From Caenorhabditis elegans (taxonomy: Eukaryota > Nematoda > Chromadorea > Rhabditida > Rhabditidae), in NCBI RefSeq assembly GCF_000002985.6, contig NC_003284.9, positions 10,788,001 to 10,852,000 of the forward strand: a stretch of 64,000 bases of DNA, written 5' to 3'. Shown here one piece after another: positions 37,501-52,284 of the stretch. Every line of letters starts with the position of its first letter. Positions within the stretch are counted from its first letter, which is position 1. The position numbers and the translations under genes are program-made. The notes beneath the pieces are model-generated. The model saw nothing but the letters and a program-made list of their open reading frames with translations, was not told where the DNA came from and ran no database searches.

Positions 37501-40500
37501 CATCGAATTGATCACGATCAACGCTTGACGGGGTGTTCTCCATTTGGGTTGCAAATTTTGACAATGAATTCTTAAAACGAGAGTGGGGTGTGGAAACTCA
37601 CAACTAAAATAAAAACATACCCTAAAAGTTTTCAGCTGTTTGCGTTCAATTTTTTAAAATTCTAAAGAATAGTGCGCGAGTACATAAATTGCATTTTAGG
37701 CTAAGTTCTAGTACATATTTTTAGTTCATATAATATTTTCTATCAACAATTGAATAATAAATAAACAAAAAATTCCATTTCTGCTAAATTGTATAATTTC
37801 TCTAATGAAATTTGAACTTTACGGAATTCATAAAACTTGGGTTTCCTTATTATAAAAATTATACATTTTTTCAAAGATCACTTACCACGATGTTATCTAG
37901 ACATTCTGGATTACATGCCATCTTCTTCAGCAATTCCCATGCTTGTTCCCAACTGACGCAGTCAATTACAGGATCTGCAGGTACACGAATACAGGAATGA
38001 AATCGTTTTTCAGATAAACTTTTCGAGTCGGACCTCAACACCACGTTTCGCCACATATTGTGATGAATAGCAAAAGGATGCGGCAGCTGGTGGTGGTGAG
38101 GGATTCTAACAATTCTAACTTTGCGTCCCGCCATTAATCCCTATTTTCGCACACATCTTTTAGGGGTCTCTAACGTGGAACCAAAATCATTTTGGAAAGG
38201 AGCCCTAAGCTTTGTCATAAACTGACGTAAGATTAACGTGGGGTACCAAGAAAAACCTGCATATAAAAATATCGGATAAACTGGCTTACGCAACAAGAGG
38301 GATGGGTAAATTAAATTTTTCCACATTACTAGTGGATAAAGAAACAAAAAGAAATTAAGGGACGGACATCCTATTTTGTTTTAGACAAATTGATTTGTTC
38401 CTTGGTGAAGAGGGCAAAGTTTTTTTACTTTCTATTGAAACTTTCGAATAGTAGATTCAAATTTCTGAATTCTTGAGAGACACAATTTAGAATTAACTAA
38501 AAAACAAAAGTAACTTTATCAAATATAATGAAGCTTTCTTTAACAACAGTCACCAACTTTCAGAAAGTGCTACAGTTTTTTATCCTCAAAAGTTTGTAAT
38601 TTTTAACACTTTTGACTACGAATTCGAAAACGCGTTAATCTTTTGAATTCGAAGTAGCACGATATTTGCTAGCTTGAAATTTCACATCTTTCGAAATTAA
38701 TCAAAAGTGTAGAAGCGTAGCAACACATTTAAGATTGGAAAGTTGAAAAGCAAAGAAGAAAAAGAGGAAAAAAGTGTTTGTGCGCGAAACGCAAAACAAG
38801 GGGGTTTGAAATGAAGCAAGCGGGCAAAAAGAAAAAAGGGGGAAAGTGATAAGGGGAGGGTTTTGGAATAAATATGCAAAGAAAACAAAAAGCAAAATCG
38901 GTTTCAAAACAGGAACACTTACATTCTTTCACGTTTCGGCTTTTTCTGTGAAGTTGAAGCGACACCAATGATTTTCGTCGTGCACATTCTTTTGCTGATG
39001 AGGTTTCCAGCATGCTACACGTTGAGACACTTGCTGCAGCAGACGGTTTTGGGCTCAATGGAGCTTTTGACAGTGATCGTTCTCCTTGGGAAACTGAACA
39101 GAAAAACCAAACACTAAGCAACTTAAAAATCAGGTCAGCGGTGCCTAGGGAAGTGCTTTTGGGCGAACCAAGTATCTGCCGTCTCAAAGAAAAATATAAG
39201 ACGGAGAACACGTATAAATCAAATTATGAAGTCATCCGGGTAGCACTTATATAAGAAAAAAATGAAGACGGAAAAAACAGAACAAAAACTCTTGTTACTT
39301 TGAGTTGCAAGTAGATTTGAGCTGTGAAGAGAAAGTCTCCGAAAGATATCTAATATACATTTCTGTGATACATGACACTTTTTCTCCTTCTCTGACACTC
39401 ACCATTGTCAACTTGTAGTCTATTCCAGTTTTTGGCTGATGGTCCCGGTGTAGATCGAGATGGTGGTTCACAATCACCCGAGCACGCATTTTTGAAAAGC
39501 TCTTCAACGCAAGTTTGTTGAAGTTTCTTCAGCTCTGGAGCAAGATCAAGAGGGCATATTCCGCGCATGTTCTTTTGTTCAATTCTGGAAACGGTTACGA
39601 AAATGTAATTAAAAAACAAAAACTTTAAAATTCAAACTATGAGTTTTAATGGATTTGATATCTAAGAATAACATTTCGTAATTTTTAGTGTGCAGAATTT
39701 TTGCTTGGGTTAATTTGCTTTGTATTAAACATTTCTGATTGGTCATATTTTCATGTATGTACGAAAATGAAACAAATGCATTGAAGTACTAGAACATTTG
39801 AATGCGAAAAGACAATAATTAAAATTGGCTTTTAAAAAATTAAAAATATACGTTTGTTTCAGTTTTCAGATAATAACAACGGAAGATGTCATTTCAAGTA
39901 AATACTAAGAATTGAAAATGCTTTTCAATCATAATTGTTCTTGTAAAAAAACTATAATTAATAAACTAAACGAACACTTTTTTACATTATGAAATATTTT
40001 TATACAACCTTTACGGCTTATTACGTATTTTTTATTGGTTATAAAAATGGGACAAACTTTAAACCTACTTGAACTTAAAAAGAATGTACTCTCAACTTAC
40101 TGAGCTCCAAAGAAAATGAGCGTGTGCAGGCAAGGCCAAGACAGAGGTGATTCTCGTACGGCTAGCATCAACGGCGTGTTGCCATCTTCATCACCTACAA
40201 TCATTATTTATTCAATAATTTTTATTCCATTTTTTTGGTCAGGTTATTGATGAAAACGGGATGATCATTAAATATTAGGGGCGCCTATTTATCATGAATG
40301 TATCATCTGAAACAAGTGAGTGATAGAAACATCGGAATTTCATGAAATAGGCGCAGGATAAACTATTTGATAAAAGTTTAAAACTAACTTGTTATTTGAG
40401 TAATGTTATTTGATAAAAATCATTATTTTATAACTTAAAAAAACATGTTGGATAATCTGTTCATTCAATTCGCTGGGATTATTAAATGAAAAAATGCTTT

Positions 40501-43500
40501 AAGGTTTCTTTTTCGTACCTAAATTAACATCTCCTCCGTAGGCAATCAACAATGCTATCAATTCGCTGGACTGTGATCTGACTGCCACACCAAGCGGTGT
40601 TTGATCCACGATTGACACAACCCTCAGTTGAGAGCACGTCGAACACAATTCTGGCGTCATTGAATGAGTTCTGAAACGATTCGAGATAGATAAATATATG
40701 ACCCTTATCTGATATTCCTATCACGAAACCTTGTTCGACAAGGATGTAAACGTGTGTACTTTGAAGATTTTCGGTGATCTAGAATGTGTGGGCTCTCTCA
40801 CCTCGGAATGATCGAAGTCAGTGGAATATTCCCAGTCGCCGTGCAATTTCCCTTACAGTGACACGATGCGGGAGTATTGGGATCGTAGCCGTTTTTAAGC
40901 AAAAGTTCCACTATATCTCGTTGTTTATGAGCCACAGCCATGTGCAACGTGTTCATCATAGCACACGTGGATCTGAATAATACAGGAAAATTGATAACGT
41001 ACAGTTGAACAGAACATATTTAAAAGGAAAAGTTTGGTTTCTCAGTGATCGCAACGATTGGGAACGTGTGAAAGTTGAACACTTTGCAAAAAAAAATAGC
41101 ACCGACTGATATTTTTTTATAAACTTGAATCTTTGATTGTATACTGACCTCAGGTATTCTCTTTTTCAGTTTAAAAAAATAATTGCAAAATAAAAAGTCC
41201 TTGCCAAACATAAAACATGGAACATGGAACGTAGTCAAACAATTATTGATTGAGGAAAATACGAATGTAGAGCGTTTTATTGATGCTACCCCATTATATT
41301 ATGGTCTTGAACACTGATGTACGTAGGAAAATACACATTTCATAAGAGGAATTAAAGGTCCAACAATTTTTAAATATTTTGTGTTGTGAACTGCACTAAT
41401 ATTTAAAGCTTAAATAAATTCACTAAAACAAAAGTTTTGAATAATTCAGTACACATCCGCGTTTTGTTTTTGACAACTACTGAATGTCTGAAAAGTTCAC
41501 TTTTTTAAAGGTGCAATTTTTGCACGACAACACATATAGAAAATACATGGTTCAAATTATAGCTTCAGAAACTAAAACTAAAATTAATTATAGATATATA
41601 CTTGAACAAAAATAAAAATGGTTTTCTAATTACTTTGTGATGGGTTTTTCTGAAATTCAACTTAAACATAAAAACGTCTCAAAGTGAATACAAAATTTGA
41701 CTTGACTCTCGCAAGTCCTTTCTAACAGCATATGTGACGCACAATTTTGATCTGAGTTTTCAGTTTCTTGGCCGGATTTCTCATGAATAAATTGTTTCCG
41801 AGTATCTACATATAAACATGACCCCACCTTCCTCCGGAATGTGTGGACACCGTACTACTGGCATTGGAACGTCGGTGTGCCCCCGCACCGTGTCTACGTT
41901 GAGCAAGATCCGTCAATGTGTTTGTGCTACCTGAAAAAGAAAAATGAAGATGAAGAGAAGCCGTGCCAAAGGCTCATCAATTCATTTCGGGACCCTCCCC
42001 CCCCCCCAACTTCTATGAATTACCAATTGACGGAGATGTTGACATTGGTTGTTTTGAACTATGCGCAGTGAGCAACCTTTCCACCAAGTTCACATCTTCA
42101 TAATGTATTGCCTAAAATGTATTTTTTATAATCAAAGATAATATCAACAAAAATAACTTCAAAACTAAATGCATTTGAATAAGAGATTAACTCGAAAATT
42201 TGAAAAAAAAGTAGCAATAAGAAAAAATTGCAGTCTACATGCGTTGAGCTGAATAGTAGAAATGTCAATTAGAAAAATGCGAAGGAGATGAACAAGAACA
42301 CGAGAGAAGGCAGTAACAGAGAAAAGGACACAAGTCATCAAGAATTTGAAAGTTGTACGAACATTTCACATTGCTCAAAAAGCCAAAGTACATTTGTCAA
42401 GTGCTGCTTTTCAAACATATAAAAGTTTTAAAACATGTAGTTAAACGCTCAGTGTGCCTTTATCAAATGACAAAAATTTTGAATTCTTATATAGAACTGT
42501 GAATAAATAATTATTAGTGGATAAACTCGAGTAAAACATGTGTTTTACCACATAGATGTTCAAAATATCCCACTAGAACAATGTTAAAACACTAAGAGGT
42601 GATTAAAAATGTTTTTATAAAACATAGTTTCCACACTGGATTCAACTATTACCTCTTGTCTAAGTTTCATGTTTAGTATCAAGAACACGTCAAACACAGC
42701 ACAAAGAATATTTGTTACAAAAGGATTAGAAGTACGTAGCGGACAAAAAAGACGAGAAACTGAAGAAAAGAATAAGGAAGTATTACTTGACCCAGAGGAA
42801 TAAATAATAAAAACTAGGACTCACCTCGAGCATTATTTCTGACAAGTTCTGGGTAACTGATGGTTTGCGGTCATCCCTGAAAAAATGACGGCGGATTTTA
42901 CGAGTAGATCGTGATATGCGCATTTGGTTTTCAACTTTTTGAACTGTTCGAATCATGTTCAATTTCAGTGTTTTATATCTTTTATACGTTTTAGCTGACC
43001 ATAGATCTTGTGAAGACAATGAGATAACACTGAAACCAAAAAAAGACCACTCCTTAATTCAATTTTTATACAACAATACAGAAGCTGTCTCTATTTTTAT
43101 TCACTATGCATGATGTTGTTTTCTTAGTGCTCCTAGAGCTGTTCTTCTTATATTTGTGTTTGGTCATTTTTTGAACATTCAAAAAACTAACGTTTTTGAA
43201 CAGAACATTTGTACCATTTTATTGAATTGAATGGAAATATATTTGGCACTGACATTTTACTGAATGTGCAACCTAATGTAAGCAGTGGGAGGCGGAAAAA
43301 TTATTATTCAGGTTTTTCGATTAGGGATGAATTTATAACGTTCACGTTTTCAATTTAAGAAATTAAATTTTAAGATTAATTAGAAAAACATGATTTTGTT
43401 ATAATTATCTGAATGTAAAAATAATTATTTCAAAATTTTATCAATCAAATCAATCTCGAGTATTTATCTTAACGGTACATTTTTTCAACTGTAAATGAGA

Positions 43501-45559
43501 AGATTGATTATATATTTCTTCCAAAGAAAATTATTGAATATTTCAAAAACGTTCAAAGGGCTAACCGTTCCCGCATGACTCTTTGTGCTGCTCCAAATGT
43601 AAATGATCTGCCAGTGTCTGTGGGTGTTCCGACAAGTGATGAGCACTCGCTGCTTTCTCCAGTATACCGTCGACCGGATAATCCTAAACTTTGATGACGA
43701 ATTTCATTTAAAAATATTCAAAACAAGTTACACCACGCTGTGTCTCAAAAAAAAAAATTTCTAACAAAAAAAGTTTATCTAAGTTTATGAAACCTTCATT
43801 TTAGCGCTTATTGATCAAATTTTTTAATCAAAAAATCGTTTTTCAATAATTCAAAGGAAAATGACAATGAGCTGCATCTCAACACGGACACTCTAAACGA
43901 AACGAGTTGTCATTATCCAGAAAAAGATGCACTAATGTTCAATGACCCTCTTGTTTCTTAGTTGAATGACGAATGGAAAAAATGAATAAGTGTAATCGGA
44001 GTTTGAATTCCATATTATTTGAAATGCCAAATTTAATAAAGTAACTGTTATAAAATTCTCCGTTTGAAAATAGTCTAAAGTTTCCCAGATTTACAAATAT
44101 TTTTAAAATTCAAAAAAAGTTTGAAATAAAATATTTTATGTTTAAAAATTTGTATGTTTATAATATATTAGCGTTTTAATATGATTAATAATTTCTCACC
44201 TGATTGACCACTTTGCTGTCGCTGTAACCTTTGTCGAAGACGTTTGGCAGTTGATGCAGATGGTTCGGTACGTGCCAATTCGGTCGTATACCCAAACGGG
44301 TACCTGTATTCATTGGTCATTATATCAATGAAAACATAAATGGAAAGTGTATATTAAAATGGGTCGAATGAAAGTCACGTTTTTGGCTAACAAAATGAAT
44401 AAGCACATACATATATTGAAATTTGATTATCTTCTGGCGACGAGTGGTGTGAAGGCGCAGTTTTTCTTAGTTTTCTTCTCGTTCGCTGCCGAACAACTTA
44501 AAGCTACCGGATAGTTGGGGAGGAAAAGAAAAATATAAGAATTTGAAGAGTCAGGAGACTGACTTAGTCCGTCGGAGCACCATCCACTGTGAAAGCAAGA
44601 CGATAAGCAGGAAAAGATGAATTAGACTACTTGCATTACGATGATGAAGAGAAAACATGGAGTCTGGCTCCGGTTCCTGCCATATTAAAAATTTCCCCTT
44701 ATTGGATACAATTTGAACGTGGCTAATCATTGTATAACTACATCCTTGAAAAAATTGCTTGGAGTTTTGAGTATTTTGTGAAAAGTATTGTAGATTAAAA
44801 TGTTGATGGTTTCTTCAAAATCTTCCAGACAGAAACAAGCGATTTCTTCCTGATAGAGTGTTGATATGCATTTTTAACTAGTGTGAGGTGAATAATTCAA
44901 ATAGAATACCAACTCGTTTTATGGAATTTTGAAAATTGAAATAAAAAGTTGTTTACTGACTCACAAAAATATCTCATTTGGATTTACATTTTCATATGGG
45001 AAGGTGATAGTTTTTATTTACAAATGAAAGAGAAATCAAGAAGATCCGCTCGTATTAAAAGTTTCTCAAATTTTTTCCTCGAGTTTTTTGGACTTTATTG
45101 ATCTTGCAAGGACCGCATCTTATCTATCAAATTACACCATTAACACTCGAAAATACTCGCCAGTGATCTCGCATTTCAAATAAGATCCCCACTAAGGCGC
45201 CTTGCCTATTTACTCATTCATCGCTTGTCAGACTACTCTACAGAACGGTTGGGCTAATGTTCACGAGTCGCGAAATAATAAAACAAAACGCATATTCTGA
45301 AAACCTAGATATTGAAAAAGCTATTTTTATAAGTGGAAAATCCTAGCGTGAATAATTCACATAATAAGCACGAGTTTCTAATACAAGACAACTTTTGATT
45401 TTACAGACATCAAACTCATTCTTATTATTTTGAAAAAACATTTTTAGTTCTAATTTGGTTCAAAAGTAAAAATGTTCCTTTCAGTTATTTAATTCAGCCA
45501 AATACTTCGATAACTCACCGGTCGGTTGTTTCCATCGATGAATCCCGTGATGTTGGCAT
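31501..45559 (-). CDS. Large ankyrin-repeat / armadillo-like scaffold protein, about 1,785 residues
   Basis: About 29 exons. First: ATG 45559 to 45519, then 44200-44303, 43566-43683, 42825-43029, 42024-42111, 41828-41930. Ankyrin exons: 40802-40972, 40519-40670, 40101-40194, 39403-39584. Then 38923-39093, 37886-38134, 37466-37570, 37261-37419, 37097-37211, 36904-36979, 36763-36854, 36541-36691, 36170-36492, 35948-36099, 35362-35720, 35114-35320, 34792-34958, 33844-34053, 33507-33754, 32963-33305, 32733-32919, 32236-about 32560, 31501-31958. Phases match except at 38923 to 38134 and into 32560. Ankyrin motifs: NTLHMAVAHKQRDIVELLLK, TPLGVAVRSQSSELIALLIA, GNTPLMLAV. Helical ARM-like motifs: LVALLEPTLEPQLLCLLLQV and HAARVLVYVGMGD. 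Ser/Arg-rich disordered segments follow. The first exon begins 9 nt after TTTTCAG, a probable trans-splice acceptor. I do not recognise the orthologue. An ATG at 38134 could start a separate or shorter transcript. Confidence 0.8.
33328..33398 (-). tRNA. tRNA-Glu (UUC)
   Basis: Complete cloverleaf on the minus strand. The 7-bp acceptor stem is TCCCATG/CATGGGA. The A box lies in TGGTCTAGTGGTTAGGA and the B box is GGTTCGATTCC. The anticodon stem is CGTGG/CCACG around loop TTTTCAC, so the anticodon is TTC, reading Glu GAA/GAG. An oligo-T stretch follows on the minus strand as the RNA polymerase III terminator. It lies within the intron 33306-33506 of the scaffold gene in the same orientation as the host. 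No tRNA intron is present. Confidence 0.96.
35866..35904. repeat. Short tandem repeat, 15-bp unit
   Basis: Two perfect copies of AATCCAGAACTTATA plus a partial third, inside an intron of the scaffold gene. Confidence 0.8.
41997..42007. repeat. C11 homopolymer
   Basis: Run of 11 C (poly-G on the minus strand) in the intron between scaffold exons 42024-42111 and 41828-41930. Confidence 0.85.
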
Positions 45560-48500
45560 TGAGTCCACCTGAAAATTTTCAGCATTTCAAACATTTGTTG
45601 TTTTCAACAATTTATTGATTAGCAATAGATAAGCATTTTAACCTATTTGTTACAGAAAGAAGATAGACATTGGCAGATGAGCTGAAAAAGAATACACAAG
45701 GTCTGTGAAGATTAGTGGTTTTGGGATTTATTTAAGCTGTTGAGATGCATATATATATATATTTATACATGTGGCGTGTGACGATGCATGTATTTACATA
45801 CAGAAAAACCAAAAATGTAAAAAACGGAGACGTTTTCCAGTTGATAGTGTAGTAAATGTCGTTCGAATTTTTGACATGTATTACTTGGAGTTGATAAATT
45901 TTAATTTTTACACAGTGCTGTTCATTTTCAAATTAATCGAACAAAATGACAAATGAATTGTATTCACTGTTTACTTAACTTTTTTCGAAAGCTCGTTGTA
46001 GAAAAATTAAAAAATTTTGATTCTTGAATGTTTTTAGCGTCAGTCATTTTCAAATTTTAACTGACTTGTATCGGCTTGAATTGGCACAAAAAATGTATAA
46101 TGGGAATGGTAAGTTGCTTTGTTTCAAAAAAATTTCTCGAAGAAAAAATTTTGTTGTAATTTGAAATACTCAGTGAGAATATGATACAACAAATTGTGCA
46201 AAATGCAAAATCGGCAAACCAATTTTAAGACTTGCATACAATTCATTACAAAATCTTCTAATTTTAAGTTTTACTATAAACGGTTGTTTAAAGTCAAATT
46301 CCAACAAATCATGGACATTTATGAATATGAATCAACCTAAGAATGTCTAGAATTTTATGCGATAGTAGGAGGTATCAAACGAACAAACAAATTTGAGAAC
46401 AAATTCGAAACGAGCTGTCAAGATTTTGATAGGTTACAGTGCAAACGTTTCGGATTAGCTTCATTGTTTTGTTTGCCATTTATTTTTTCAAAGCAAGAAA
46501 ACCACTAGTAAGAAAAAGTTAATTAATAAGTGATTTTAATTTGAAAGTGAGACATTCAAGGTATGAAATAACATGATAGTAAATGTAACAAACTGATAAT
46601 TAAAAAAAAAACAAAAACAAGGATTCGAAATTGGTTGTGTTGATCTAGTGATGCACGCAGCGGAGCGGTCAGCTGAGAGAGAATTGGGTAGACAGAAGAG
46701 GGAGCTGATAAGTAGAAAGGGGGAGGACCATTGTAATAGACAGAAGTGAGTGGACAATGGATCAAACAATTGACTGATTGAAAACACTTTATTATTTTGT
46801 GTCAATCAGTGCTCCAGTTTATGAACTACTCGGTTTCTGATCGTTTCGAATGCTTGGGGATAAAGTCTCTAAATATTTTCGTGATGTCTAGAATAAAAAA
46901 TTTGTCATTCTTGCTAAACGATATTGGCCCTATTAAATAGTGGTATGTTTTTGTTCTCAAGATCATCATTGAAAAACAGAAACTGCATTGTTTATTTTTT
47001 CTGTAGAATGTTTCAAATGCCGTTTTAAATTTTTCTCAAACATTTCTCTCAAGATTTCATTAGTAAAGCCGAAAAGCATGTCGTCAAGATAAAATTAAAA
47101 CTTTTATTTCCGAATTTTGATTACAGTTAATATTAAGATGACTATATTCATATTTTTACTATGCTTTTCACAAAATCCGACACAAACCTGGCTTATGAGG
47201 TTTAATTTAATCATATCACATTGGTTGGATATTTCAAAACTATAAGTAATGTTGTACAACATGATATGATAAGGGTTAGAATTTATTTAGTTTGGTTAAA
47301 AACTATGGAAATAATTCCTACATCTAGTAAGTTCTTCATTTTATCATTTCTTTGCTTTCTCAAAAAAAAACAAATAAAAAGAAAAGGACATGTTTCCGTT
47401 CGGCTTTACTCTATGAGTTTTTGTGGCTTTAAAAAAACAGAAAAGGGAAACAACGAAAGGGAGAAAGAAATGAGAAGCTGAAAGCCGAGTACAGTGGAAA
47501 TATGAAAACGTATCTCGAACAAAGTCGGCAAACTTATACTGCACTTTCCGTTTTAAAAACAAGGAATGGTGCTGCATGGCTTTTTCACTTGGTTCAGAAT
47601 AAGTTCAGTTTCAGTTTTTTCCGTTTGTTTTCAATGACGCATCAAGGACAATGTTGAGATTAATTTTTTGTCCTCATCAGTCTTCAATCTCTTCGACACT
47701 TACTCGTTTTATTATCAAAAGAAAAATTATTGAGAAACACGGATTAGTGAATCCTCCTTATCTTTGGCTCGACTATTCTAATCCCTTAATACTAGTTCAC
47801 CACAATTTTTCCAAATCACTGAAAAACGAAGCAATATTTGAGGGAAAGAAATGGGCGAAACTTCTTGTGTTCAAAAAAAATTTAGTCATAATTAATCTCA
47901 AATCAAAGTAGAGAAGTGAGTGCATAGAATTATGGTTTCTTTGAAATTTCTGTGATACGAAATGAAAAATTTGAATTTCAAACGGTGTTACTAACACCTG
48001 CTGAGAGAGAAAGAAAACGGACAGAAAACTAAAATAATATTAAAGCAAGAAAAAAATAGACTTCCAACAAGAAATGTTTATGCTTCATTGGACTTATCAC
48101 GTAAAGGATATCACGCTTTCAGAAAGTACAAGATTTTTTTCGTAAAAAACCTTATCACCTAAGTTTACCATATTGTTTTAATAGTTGTGCACCGCATTAC
48201 CATGCTGTGGTAAATTGGCCAATCTTTTGATTTAACAAGACCTTTATTGTTCATTGTTTATAGTTTTGGAAACACAAATGTGTTGAAGTACTTTTTTGAA
48301 TTTTTGGCTTATTAGTTTCTAAACCTTAAAATAAATTCCTAATAGTTAAGTTTGCGTTAAACTTTTTTCATTGAAAAAAATCATTAAAAAAGGGCTCCGA
48401 CTGAACACAAAAGCGAAAAATAAGCCAAACTATCCAAAACGTTTAGTTTTTAACATTAAATTGTACAAAAATTTCCAATAAAGCATTTGGATAGTTTCGA

Positions 48501-50108
48501 TTTTCTAGAAAACAGTTTTTTTAGAAAACGACTTATCAGCTATAACTCAATTTTTTGAATTTCAAAAACTGTTAATAAGAAAGTTCATTTACAATTTTGC
48601 TTATGTTCAAAATTGTGGTTAGTTGTAATAAATATCCTACAAACACACAAAACATGTTTCCTAATTCAGATATTTGAAGTTGCAAATTTAAGTAGAATTT
48701 CGAAGAAGGTGAGAACCGATGGAATTGGTAAAATATGAGTCATAATAATTTTAGATTAAAATGGACTATTTAATTGTTTTGATATTTTTGGACATGGATC
48801 TGAACTTAAAGTCCAAAAAACGCCATTAGATTCATCAAAGGTTTCTTACAGCTGACTAAACTATTTTGCAAGCTGCAAGGTTCTACATCTATAAAACATA
48901 TTCTATCCAAATAGACATGGTTACATCAAAACTTTTGTCAATGACGCGATTTGTTTTGCTAGAATCAGATCATCACAAACTGCACCAAATACAACAAGTT
49001 TCGTCTTTAATCAGGAAATGAGCAGAAAAGTACGAGAAAACGGAAACTTGTGGGGCTAATGTGCTGCACATGACACACTGCAGTACGTAATCTCGAACGA
49101 GAAAATGTGTTAAAAATTGGAAAGGAAGCGGGTGGAAAATGAAAAATGGGGGATGTGAAAGATTGAGTTTAGCGATAGAATATTGCCAAATGGGCAATCG
49201 GCAAACGCGGCACAGGAAGAACGTAATTCGAAAAAAAAAGAAATATTGAAAACAGAGAAAGAAAGATTTCAAAATTGATATAGGAGTATTATCTATGTTA
49301 TGGCAAGTTATACGAGTATTGGCAGACCTCTGAAACAACTAATTTCCGGAGGAAAATAACGGAGAGAAGTTTCGAGTTTTAGCCTATTTTAGTGTTTTCA
49401 GAAAGACATGGACAGAATGCTCCAAAAAAAAAAAGAAGTGGTGAGCGGAACAAAAAACAATGAAATTACTTGTCCGGAATTCGATAATTAGGGGTTGTCT
49501 TATTTGAACGAAAATAAAATGTCGGCAGCTATGTGATATCTGACACTAGTAGCATTATCAACTTTTCTCATTTTTATTTAAACTACCGAAATAGTTTCCA
49601 TTCAATCATATATAATTTTTAAAATTCAATATTAATATTTCTCAAAAAAAATTGTGTACAAAAGAAGAAGCCAGATTTATCGTGCTTCTTCCTGTGTTTT
49701 ATCAATGAAAAGAATACCTTGTTCGTCATATCTCCCCCATATTCATGAATTAATCCCTTGATTCCAGCCCTAATCTCATTTTCCGCCAACTCCTCAGAAT
49801 AAGTACAATGCAAAAGGGGGATGGAGTCGCAAAAGGGAAAGATGAGCTATCTGTTTTACTACTGTCCGATTGTTATCTTATAACTCCAATAAATAAAACA
49901 ATTGACATGAAGAAAACAAACGGAACTTAGAAAGCTGAAATTTCTGAAGCAACATTCGACAATTTTGAATAATATTTATCAGTATTACGTTTGAAAATGA
50001 ATATACATATTCAACCTTTTTCTATTTGGAAAAGTTGTATGTATTCCAGTTTTGAAAAAATGAAAGTAACGCTATGTTTTTTTGTATTTCATTTCCTTTT
50101 TAAACATT

Positions 50109-50333
50109 GGTGTGTGCACTTTTAGAATTACTGTAGAGATTTTGAGTGCACATCGTCACAATGTTATTTTTGTTTTTTTTTAAACATTCATTATGAACAA
50201 TAAACAGAACCCGATTACATAAAATGCAGAATTTTTGGAAAAAAGGTGTAAATTAGGAACAAAAAAGAGACAACGGGAAAAAGAGATTTACGAACAAAAT
50301 CTCTACAGTAATTTTAAAAGAGTACCCACAAAT
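50109..50333. repeat. Small inverted-repeat (MITE-like) element
   Basis: The 18-bp core ATTACTGTAGAGATTTTG at 50127-50144 recurs as its perfect reverse complement at 50295-50312. Similarity extends outward at lower identity to about 35 bp per arm, with about 150 bp between cores. Size and structure fit a non-autonomous terminal-inverted-repeat element. No protein is encoded. Confidence 0.6.
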
Positions 50334-52284
50334 TTTAAAAATAAACTTGCCAAGACAAATCCGCAAAGAATGCGTGTAAAAAAATCTTGTTTGTAAACTT
50401 ATTCTCACTATCACTCTTGTAGCTTCTTATAGGTAGCAACTGTGGAAATTGAATAAAGACTCGAAATTCAACTGATCAATCAATTAGTCGTTCGTAGCGT
50501 TCCTGGTTATTAGGAAATTTGTTTGATTTTGATTAATTTTACAAAATTAACTAAACAAATTTAAAACTATTTCAACCTGTTAAATCAGTTTTTTGCGTAA
50601 AACAAATAACTCACCGATGGAAATTTGTGTGATGCTTGGCGTAAGGACATCTCTCGAAGAATGTGTTGCAAGAACTGCGACAATGTCGATGATACACTCA
50701 TTTTCTCCGGTATCCACTTTGACAGATTACTTTCTTTCTTTGGACAAATGAACTTTATGCACACAGAGGAGATGTCTTTCTGTGCATGGAAGAAAGAAAA
50801 ACGAAGAAGAGAAGAATCCGACAACAAATTGCTCCGTGACACCAGTTTTGCATTATGTATGAGATTTGTGCACTTATTCTAATCAAAAACGTCGAGTTCA
50901 ATCTCATTAATGTTTTACTACTTTGAAGAGTTGCGGCTTTTTCTTTTTCTTCGCGCAACTTTTCATGCTGAATTTGTTCCGATATTTTGTGTCCAGACTT
51001 CAATCATGCAGAAAAAGAACATGCAATTGCTTAAAAAATGAAAATATGCGTATCCGAAACCTTTTTGTAACATTATTAACTGTTTCTAGTTGGAACCAGT
51101 TATTTGTAAATTTACATTAACACTTTGATTTAAATTTTCAATCAGGGCACAACTGAGTTTTTTGTTATCTCGGTCAATCACCAAGTACCATTGCTTCTTA
51201 ATTATCAATGAAAACTTGTTTAAGCCCAAATAGTTTTCTTTAAAAACTTTTGAATTGAACTGCTTTGCATCATACGGCAAAATTAAAAACTGTACGGTAT
51301 CATATTGCCGACCATTCGAATGCAAAAAAGGCAATGTAGTTCGATATTTACTCGTTATTTATTTGTTATCTTCCAGCGGCATCTCAATTCAATTTTAATC
51401 AAACTCGTGAAATTCCACTTCATCTTCTTTTGCGCCAAGGGTGCTGATTGGCACATTTCTCCTGCGCTTGCACACATTGCGTGTAGAGCGAATTTTCATT
51501 CAGTCTTGGTCGGTAACAAAAGGCTCGAATATTATTGTATTTTCTTTGTTGGGTTCATGTGCTCAACTGTATCATCATGATGACATTTTTTGCGAACGAA
51601 ATAACGCGGTAAAATACATATGGGCAAATGCTCTCCAAAGAAAGTTAAAAGGACTTCACGCCGTAGCGTGAAGTTCTCTTGCAGAAGTGCGGAATAATGG
51701 AACTGTCCAATTTAAGAATTATTTTTGCAATTTTGTTCGTTTTTTCGGGTCTTTTCAATTTTTTTCCAAAAAATTGCATAGAAGGTTTTGCGACCATTAC
51801 GGCCAAAAATGAGAAAAACAATTGTTGTAAAAAGTGTTTAAACGTTGTTTAATTTTCTTTATCAAGTAACATCTCAACGATTAAAGTTTATAACAGCGAA
51901 CCAAAATATTTAATATTGTGCAAAATGGGGTGTTCGCGTGAACAACTTTTGGACTTTTCTCAATCAGTGTACTCAAAAAAGGTATTCATATTCTCATTTC
52001 GTAATTGTTTATTTTCATTGAAGTGTTTGTCATTTTTTTTGTGAAACAAATTGAATACCCGAATTTGATTAAATAAAAATGGTCCGTTCGTTATAGTAAT
52101 AAAATTTCTATTGGTTAAAAAATATTTAAAATATGAATTCGTAACGATTTATTTTATTGATTTTTTGTTGCTTTTAAATGAGAAATAGAAGCTGTTTATC
52201 ATTAGAATACGCGGACTGATGCGTGATTTCTTCTATATGCGTTATCATTTCCATTAATGGATTTATTGGAAATTGGATGAGCGT

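Noticed and set aside
38563..38690. Weak inverted repeat around GAATTCGAA
   Set aside because: Imperfect, short arms in AT-rich DNA; not distinguishable from chance.
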